Positions 58,876-64,000 of a DNA stretch of 64,000 nt are shown here, one piece after another; position 1 is the stretch's first letter, and each line of letters begins with the position of its first letter. Under the pieces are notes generated by a model that saw only the letters and a list, made by a program, of their open reading frames with translations, was not told the DNA's origin and searched no databases. The stretch spans positions 1,922,001 through 1,986,000 of the forward strand of contig NZ_CP046122.1 in the NCBI RefSeq assembly GCF_009707365.1, in the 5' to 3' direction. Origin of the DNA: Microlunatus sp. Gsoil 973. Its GTDB lineage: Bacteria; Actinomycetota; Actinomycetes; Propionibacteriales; Propionibacteriaceae. Made by a program: the position numbers and the translations under genes.

Positions 58876-59885
58876 TGTTGGGCTACCTGGCCGGCCGCCT
58901 GGTCCGGTTGATCGTGTCGTTGATCGCCGTGTCGATCATCACCTTCATCCTGATGGAGTTGGTTCCCGGCTCCTACAGCGATCTTCAAGGCACGGACGTG
59001 GGATCCGGCCTCGGCGGCTCGTCGGTTCAAGGCGGTGGAACGGTCGGGTCCGGCGGCCATGACGACCAGCCTGCGTGGCAGACCTACCTCGACTTCATGA
59101 AGGGCGCGGCGACCTGGAACATGCCCGCCAGCTACAAGTACCCCCAGCTGACGGTCAACGAGATCATCGAACAGGGCTTCCCGGTCTCCTTGACCATCGC
59201 CTTCCTGGCGATGATCATCACCGTAGCGATCGCCATCCCGACCGGCCTCATCGCCGCGGTCAAGCAGAACCACGCCCTCGACTACGTCCCGATGTTCCTC
59301 TTCACCGTGCTGACGGCATTGCCCGGCTACCTGTTCGCACTCGTGCTGATCCTGGTCTTCGCCTCCTGGCTGAGATGGCTGCCGACGGGCGGCTGGAACG
59401 GGCCGCAGTACGCGGTGATCCCGGTATTGGCGCTCGGACTGGAACACGTCGCCCGGATGGCTCGCTTCGTCAGATCCTCGGTGCTGGAGTCCCTCGGCGA
59501 GGAGTACGTGGTGGCCGCGTACGCGAAGGGCGCGACGAAGCAGACGGTGTGGATCGGCCACGTGCTCCGCAACTCCCTGATCCCAGTGGTGACCGTTGCC
59601 GGGCCGATGTTCGCGGCGATGGCAACCGGCACAGTCTTCATCGAGGCGCTGATGGGGATCCCAGGTCTCGGACTGTTCTTCTCGGTCGCGGCGCGGACTC
59701 GTGACCTTCCCCTGATGATGGGTGCGACGTTGTTCTTCGCAGCACTGCTGATGGTCGTGAATCTGCTGGTGGACCTGAGTTACCGGCTGCTGGATCCCCG
59801 CATCCGGTATCGGACTCCGAGCGCATCATTCCGCCTGCGGAGACGGGCCCGGGCCCGGCTGGAAGAGGCCGCCGATCATGGCTGA
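58875..59885 (+). CDS. ABC transporter permease, OppB/DppB type (second operon)
   Basis: The 336-residue protein starts MLGYLAGRLVRLIVSLIAVSIITFILMELVPG, the usual DppB/OppB first helix, and ends with the EAA loop VVAAYAKGATKQTVWIGHVLRN and a basic tail. An insert between helices 1 and 2 (about residues 38-62) is Gly/Ser-rich. ATG 58875 has no strong ribosome site and overlaps the stop of a leader ORF. It is the first structural gene of the plus-strand operon B-C-DF-A. Confidence 0.92.
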   Translation: MLGYLAGRLVRLIVSLIAVSIITFILMELVPGSYSDLQGTDVGSGLGGSSVQGGGTVGSGGHDDQPAWQTYLDFMKGAATWNMPASYKYPQLTVNEIIEQGFPVSLTIAFLAMIITVAIAIPTGLIAAVKQNHALDYVPMFLFTVLTALPGYLFALVLILVFASWLRWLPTGGWNGPQYAVIPVLALGLEHVARMARFVRSSVLESLGEEYVVAAYAKGATKQTVWIGHVLRNSLIPVVTVAGPMFAAMATGTVFIEALMGIPGLGLFFSVAARTRDLPLMMGATLFFAALLMVVNLLVDLSYRLLDPRIRYRTPSASFRLRRRARARLEEAADHG

Positions 59886-60795
59886 GAGCGACGCCACCGC
59901 ACTGCTGGACGGCCCGGCAGGCGTACCGACCGCACAGAGCCGGCCACGCAGCGAGCTGGCCCGCCGATGGACCAGGTTCGCCCGGAACAGGATTGCGCTG
60001 GCCAGCCTGATCTTCGTCATGGTCCTGGTCCTGGCCGCCGTCCTGGCGCCGGTCCTGGCTCCCTACGATCCGACCGACCAGGACCTGTTGCACAGGTTCG
60101 AGCCGAGCTTCGCCGACCCCCGTCACCCGCTGGGGACCGACATGTTGGGCCGCGATGTCCTGTCGCGTCTGATCGTGAGCCTGCGCACCGCGCTGACCGT
60201 CGGATTCGGTGCAGAACTCATCGCTCTGGTGCTCGCGATCGTCGTCGGGATGACGGCCGGTTACCTCGGTGGCAGGGTCGACGAGTTGCTGATGGCGTTC
60301 ACCGACGTCATGTACGCCTTCCCCAGTTACCTGCTCACGGTGATCCTGGTCGTGGTGATGGGCCGGTCGACCGGCGCCGTGATCATCGCCATTGCGATCG
60401 GGTCCTGGGTCGGTCAGGCGCGCTTGGCCAGAGCGCAGACTCTCAAGATCAAGAACCTGCCCTATGTCGAAGCCGGCAGATCGATGGGTGCAGGCGGACT
60501 GACGATCACCCTGCGTTACATCCTTCCCAACGCCCTGGGTCCGTTGCTGGTCGCGACCAGTTTCGGTATCCCTGCTGCGGTCGCCGCCGAGGCGGGACTT
60601 TCGATTCTCGGACTCGGTGTCGCCCCGCCGACGCCGTCCTGGGGCGGCATGATCATCGACGGCTACCACTACGTGCTGGGCAAGCCCTACCTCATCGTCT
60701 GGCCGCTGCTGCTGTTCGGCCTCACGCTGTTGGCGTTCACCTTCGTCGGTGACGGCCTGCGCGATGCCTTCGACACCCGGGAGGCCAACCGATGA
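59878..60795 (+). CDS. ABC transporter permease, OppC/DppC type (second operon)
   Basis: The 305-residue protein has the N-terminal RRWTRFARNRIALASLIFVMVLVLAAVLAPVLAP helix, HPLGTDMLGRDVLSRLI, and the EAA loop VEAGRSMGAGGLTITLRYILPN. It overlaps the upstream gene by 8 nt and the ATPase gene by 4 nt, so the three are co-translated. Its partner is the permease at 58875-59885. Confidence 0.93.
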   Translation: MAESDATALLDGPAGVPTAQSRPRSELARRWTRFARNRIALASLIFVMVLVLAAVLAPVLAPYDPTDQDLLHRFEPSFADPRHPLGTDMLGRDVLSRLIVSLRTALTVGFGAELIALVLAIVVGMTAGYLGGRVDELLMAFTDVMYAFPSYLLTVILVVVMGRSTGAVIIAIAIGSWVGQARLARAQTLKIKNLPYVEAGRSMGAGGLTITLRYILPNALGPLLVATSFGIPAAVAAEAGLSILGLGVAPPTPSWGGMIIDGYHYVLGKPYLIVWPLLLFGLTLLAFTFVGDGLRDAFDTREANR

Positions 60796-62612
60796 CCGCC
60801 CCGGTCCCACGCCTCGACGACCGGGCAGACCTCGACCCGCGCCAACCACTGCTCTCGATCCGCGATCTGCGGGTCAGCTTCGCCGCCGGTCGTTTCGATG
60901 ATCTGCCCGCGGTGGACGGGCTGAGTCTTGACCTGCCGCGCGCCGGGGCGCTGGCGCTGGTCGGCGAGTCGGGTTCGGGCAAGACAGTCGGGACCCGGGG
61001 CGCGATCGGCCTGCTGCCGCCCAGCGCCCGGGTCGCCGGCGAAGCCCTCTTCGACGGCCGCGACCTGATCTCGATGCCCGAGGAACAGCTGCGGTCGCTT
61101 CGTGGCCGACGGATCGGAATGGTCTTCCAGAACGCCATGGAGGCCTTCAATCCGACCTTGACGCTGAAACGACAACTCACCGAGCATCTTCTCTGGCACA
61201 AGCTCTGCCGGCGGAAGGACGCGCTCCGGTGGGCCGTTGAGGCGATGGATCGGGTCGGCATCCCTGAGCCCGACAAACGCATCCGGATGTACCCGTTCCA
61301 GTTCTCCGGCGGCATGCTGCAACGAGCCATGATCGCGATGGCCATCGTCACCCGACCCGCGCTCCTGATTGCCGACGAACCCACCACGGCCCTTGACGTG
61401 ACGGTTCAGCGCCAGGTGCTCGACCTGCTCAAGGATCTGCGGCGCGACGGACTGGCGATGCTCATGATCACCCACGATCTCGGGGTCGCCCGGTACACCT
61501 GCGACGACATCGTCGTGCTGCGGCACGGTCGGGTCGTCGAAACCGGGCGGATGGCCACCTTCGGCGAAGAGGCGACCGAGCCGTACTCACGCCACCTGAT
61601 CGCGTCGGCCATCGACCTCGACACCCGTGCCGGGTCCGGTGTCGAGACGGTGCCCCCGGTGACCGACGGAGCGGATTCCCCGGCCGCACCAACCCGGCTG
61701 ATCGCTGCTTCGAGGCTGAACAAGATCTTCCCGACCTCCGGCGGCGACGTTCCTGCCGTCATCGACGTCGATCTGGAGATCGGCCAGGATGAAGCGGTCG
61801 CCGTCGTCGGCCAGTCCGGCAGCGGTAAGTCGACCCTGGCGCGCTTGTTGATGGGTCTGATCGACGCGACGTCGGGAACCGTCAGCTACCGAGGTCGCGA
61901 CCTGCACTCGGCCGGCAGTTCGACGATGCGGCAGTTCCGTCGATCGGTCCAGATGGTCTTCCAGAATCCCTACGGGTCACTGCTGCCCCATCTTTCGGTG
62001 GTCGCCAATGTCGCCGAGCCACTCCGCCTGCATCGGGTCGCCGGTTCCCGCGGACGGACCGAACGGGCCCGCGAACTGCTGGATCTGGTCGGCATCCCCG
62101 CGGATCTCCAGGAGCACTACCCACGGCAACTCTCCGGTGGCCAGCAGCAGCGGGTGGCCATCGCTCGCGCGCTGGCACTCGACCCGGCTGTACTGGTCTG
62201 TGACGAGCCGACCTCGGCTCTGGACGTGTCGATCCAGGCAGAGATTCTCGACCTGCTGTCCGGCCTGCGAGAGCGTCTGGGGTTGTCGCTGCTGTTCGTC
62301 ACCCACAACCTGGCCGTCGCCCAGCGGCTCTGTGACCGGATCGTGGTGATGGCCGACGGCCTGATCGTCGAGATGGCACCGACCGAGGAACTGTTCACCC
62401 GGCCCGGCCATCCCTACACCAAGGCGCTGCTTTCGGCGGTGATGCCGACGCACGGTGACCCACTTCCGCTTGTGCGTCGACCGGCCACGATCGGCCGCGG
62501 CGCACTGATCGAGATCAACTCCGACCACTGGGTCCGTCAGGACCTCGAAGATCGCCACCAACCAACCGCCGGTCGCGACCCCGCGCGCTCGGCGAGAGTT
62601 CAGGAGGACTGA
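60792..62612 (+). CDS. Fused double ATPase of oligopeptide ABC transporter (DppD-DppF type)
   Basis: The 606-residue protein joins both ATPases in one chain, as in GsiA-type proteins. The first half has GESGSGKT near 58, signature FSGGMLQRAMIAMAI and LLIADEPTTALD; the second has GQSGSGKST near 340, LSGGQQQRVAIARAL, VLVCDEPTSALDVS and the H-loop FVTHNLAVAQRL. The cysteine motif found at the C-terminus of split DppD/F proteins is absent. ATG 60792 overlaps the upstream stop (ATGA). Its stop overlaps the next ATG (TGATG). Confidence 0.94.
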   Translation: MTAPVPRLDDRADLDPRQPLLSIRDLRVSFAAGRFDDLPAVDGLSLDLPRAGALALVGESGSGKTVGTRGAIGLLPPSARVAGEALFDGRDLISMPEEQLRSLRGRRIGMVFQNAMEAFNPTLTLKRQLTEHLLWHKLCRRKDALRWAVEAMDRVGIPEPDKRIRMYPFQFSGGMLQRAMIAMAIVTRPALLIADEPTTALDVTVQRQVLDLLKDLRRDGLAMLMITHDLGVARYTCDDIVVLRHGRVVETGRMATFGEEATEPYSRHLIASAIDLDTRAGSGVETVPPVTDGADSPAAPTRLIAASRLNKIFPTSGGDVPAVIDVDLEIGQDEAVAVVGQSGSGKSTLARLLMGLIDATSGTVSYRGRDLHSAGSSTMRQFRRSVQMVFQNPYGSLLPHLSVVANVAEPLRLHRVAGSRGRTERARELLDLVGIPADLQEHYPRQLSGGQQQRVAIARALALDPAVLVCDEPTSALDVSIQAEILDLLSGLRERLGLSLLFVTHNLAVAQRLCDRIVVMADGLIVEMAPTEELFTRPGHPYTKALLSAVMPTHGDPLPLVRRPATIGRGALIEINSDHWVRQDLEDRHQPTAGRDPARSARVQED

Positions 62613-64000
62613 TGACCGCACCACGCACGCTCTCGCGTCGGCTGTTTCTCGGAGGCACACTTGCGGCGAGCGCCGTCGGCTTCGCGTCGTGCACCTTCAG
62701 CAGCGACGGGCCGGGCACAGCCGGCGCGAACACCGACGACGCCGGAACCTCGGCTCAGATGACCTTCACCCAGATGATGCGACCGATCGACCATCTGGAT
62801 CCGGCCTTCATCGGTTCGACCGTCCCGGACACGGCATGGTTGGCCGCCGGTCTGATGGAAGGACTACTCCTGCTGGATCCCGACAACGGGAACAACCTGC
62901 TGCCGGGAGTGGCCCAGAAGTGGCTGATGTCCGACGACGGGCTGACCTATACGTTCACGCTCCGCGCCGACGCGAAGTGGTCCAACGGCGATCCCGTGAC
63001 CGCGGACGACTTCGTCTGGAACTGGCAACGCAGTCTGTCACCGGCCACCGCGAAACAGCAGGAGAACGACCTGGCGTTCGGCGGGGACGTCTATCAGAAC
63101 GTCGTCGGCGCGGCCGACTTCTTCGCCGGGAAGACCACCGATTTCTCCACTGTCGGAGTGAAGGCCAAGGATGATCACACGCTGCAGTTCACCCTGGTCG
63201 AGCCGGATCCCCTGTTCCTGCCGGTGCTGGCCGGTCAGACAACCCGCCCGCTGCACCCGCAGACCGTCGAGGATCACCCCGACGACTGGTTCGCGCCGCA
63301 GAACTGGGTCAGTAACGGTCCCTACGTGCTCAAGAAGTGGCGCGCCAACGCCGGCTTCACCGCCGACCGGAACAGCAGCTACTGGGACAAGGACAACTAC
63401 CCGATCGCGAGCTGGCGGGGTGTCTTCAACGACGGTGGCGACCCGGCCGGGATGGTCCAGTACAACGCCGATGAAATCGACCTGTTCCGCGTCAACGGTG
63501 ATCCGGATTCGATCCTGTCCGATGACAGTCTCGCCGATCAGTTCCACCTGGCGACGCTCACCCAGTTCAATTCGCTGGAGATGCTCAACAGTGAGAATCC
63601 GGTTCTCGAGGAGGACGTACGTGTCCGGCTGGCGCTTTCGATGGCCATCGATCGCGAAGCCGTGGCCAAGATCGCCAAGCCGCTCAAGCCGGCCACGACA
63701 CTGTGCCCCAGCGGCATTCCCGGCTATGACGAGGTTCGACCGGCAACCAAGTTCGATCCGGCGGGCGCCAAGAAGCTTCTCGCCGAGGCCGGCTACGCCA
63801 ACGGCAAGGGCATGCCGACGATCAACATCATGATCTACGACAGCCTCCCCTGGATCGAGGCCGTCGGCGAGATGTGGACCCAGCACCTTGGCATCAAGTA
63901 CAAGATCGACCAGGTCGATGTCGGCGTGCTCACCGAGAAGACCGATCAGGTACACCCGGCCGACTACGTCGGTTTCCGCTACTACCATTACGGGATCAGG
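62612..64000 (+). CDS. Family 5 substrate-binding lipoprotein, 3' end missing
   Basis: The gene runs open to the end of the window, showing 463 codons without a stop. It starts LSRRLFLGG with twin arginines and a weak lipobox FASC near residue 29, so it is probably exported. SBP family 5 blocks are LTYTFTLRADAKWSNGDPVTADDFVWNWQR and VRVRLALSMAIDREAVAK. CAGGAGG precedes ATG 62612, which overlaps the ATPase stop. It completes the second Opp operon. It is clearly distinct from the two closely related binding proteins at 45572 and 51476, so the ligand may differ. Confidence 0.9.
   Translation, partial: MTAPRTLSRRLFLGGTLAASAVGFASCTFSSDGPGTAGANTDDAGTSAQMTFTQMMRPIDHLDPAFIGSTVPDTAWLAAGLMEGLLLLDPDNGNNLLPGVAQKWLMSDDGLTYTFTLRADAKWSNGDPVTADDFVWNWQRSLSPATAKQQENDLAFGGDVYQNVVGAADFFAGKTTDFSTVGVKAKDDHTLQFTLVEPDPLFLPVLAGQTTRPLHPQTVEDHPDDWFAPQNWVSNGPYVLKKWRANAGFTADRNSSYWDKDNYPIASWRGVFNDGGDPAGMVQYNADEIDLFRVNGDPDSILSDDSLADQFHLATLTQFNSLEMLNSENPVLEEDVRVRLALSMAIDREAVAKIAKPLKPATTLCPSGIPGYDEVRPATKFDPAGAKKLLAEAGYANGKGMPTINIMIYDSLPWIEAVGEMWTQHLGIKYKIDQVDVGVLTEKTDQVHPADYVGFRYYHYGIR

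Noticed and set aside
1-64000. CRISPR arrays, tRNA genes, rRNA genes or insertion sequences
   Set aside because: I saw no regular direct repeats with spacers, no cloverleaf-like sequence and no transposase or terminal repeats; short RNAs could still be missed by eye.

Overview
The window is a high-GC chromosomal segment of an actinobacterium. SepH, a DUF5998 gene beside a phosphodiesterase and thymidine kinase, a GNAT/acyl-CoA-synthetase fusion, a ParC-like topoisomerase subunit, TANNNT -10 boxes and many GTG starts all point there. A Propionibacteriales member (Microlunatus-like) is my best guess, from gene content only. I saw no rRNA, tRNA, CRISPR array, prophage or insertion sequence.

Region 1 (1-18.9 kb) is a cell-envelope glycopolymer locus. 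It holds a CDP-glycerol-type polymerase (cut by the window edge), a sulfotransferase-like protein, two GT61 glycosyltransferases at its two ends, two GT2 glycosyltransferases, a SAM methyltransferase and a stand-alone polysaccharide pyruvyltransferase. It also holds an unusual 788-residue fusion: pyruvyltransferase-like domain, putative discoidin-like beta-sandwich, LicD domain. The second GT61 gene is fused by stop/start overlap to sepH (cell division). A MoxR ATPase/VWA pair sits between the sugar genes and sepH, with a GATC array of about 12-bp period between its two genes.

Region 2 (18.9-33.3 kb) is mostly housekeeping: type II NADH dehydrogenase, an ECF41 sigma factor broken by two frameshifts, its SDR partner, a GIY-YIG nuclease, a rhodanese, a serine hydrolase, a cyclase/TPP-enzyme operon, thymidine kinase, a phosphodiesterase, DUF5998 and a PatA-like GNAT/ADP-forming acyl-CoA synthetase. 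Near-identical ECF41-type promoter sites lie in front of ndh and the SDR gene.

Region 3 (33.3-45.5 kb) has a minus-strand group of formylglycine-generating enzyme, GH51 arabinofuranosidase and secreted GH43 enzyme, then a DUF559 remnant, glycerol kinase, an acyl-CoA synthetase lacking the usual A10 lysine, a CHAD protein and ParC.

Region 4 (45.5-64 kb) is transport and amino-sugar recycling. A complete Dpp/Opp-type ABC operon (two permeases, two ATPases, a 68-residue membrane protein, a family 5 binding lipoprotein) is followed by an ROK regulator, nagZ, a double-frameshifted nagA and a second, closely related binding lipoprotein. This suggests import and breakdown of GlcNAc-containing oligomers or muropeptides. 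An inositol-monophosphatase-type gene separates it from a second, divergent Opp operon with a fused double ATPase, a possible 37-residue leader ORF and a binding protein cut by the window end.

Recurring signals are leaderless-type promoters (TANNNT 6-7 nt before the start codon), inverted repeats covering both stop codons of convergent genes, and five +1 G/C insertions that break three otherwise recognisable genes.
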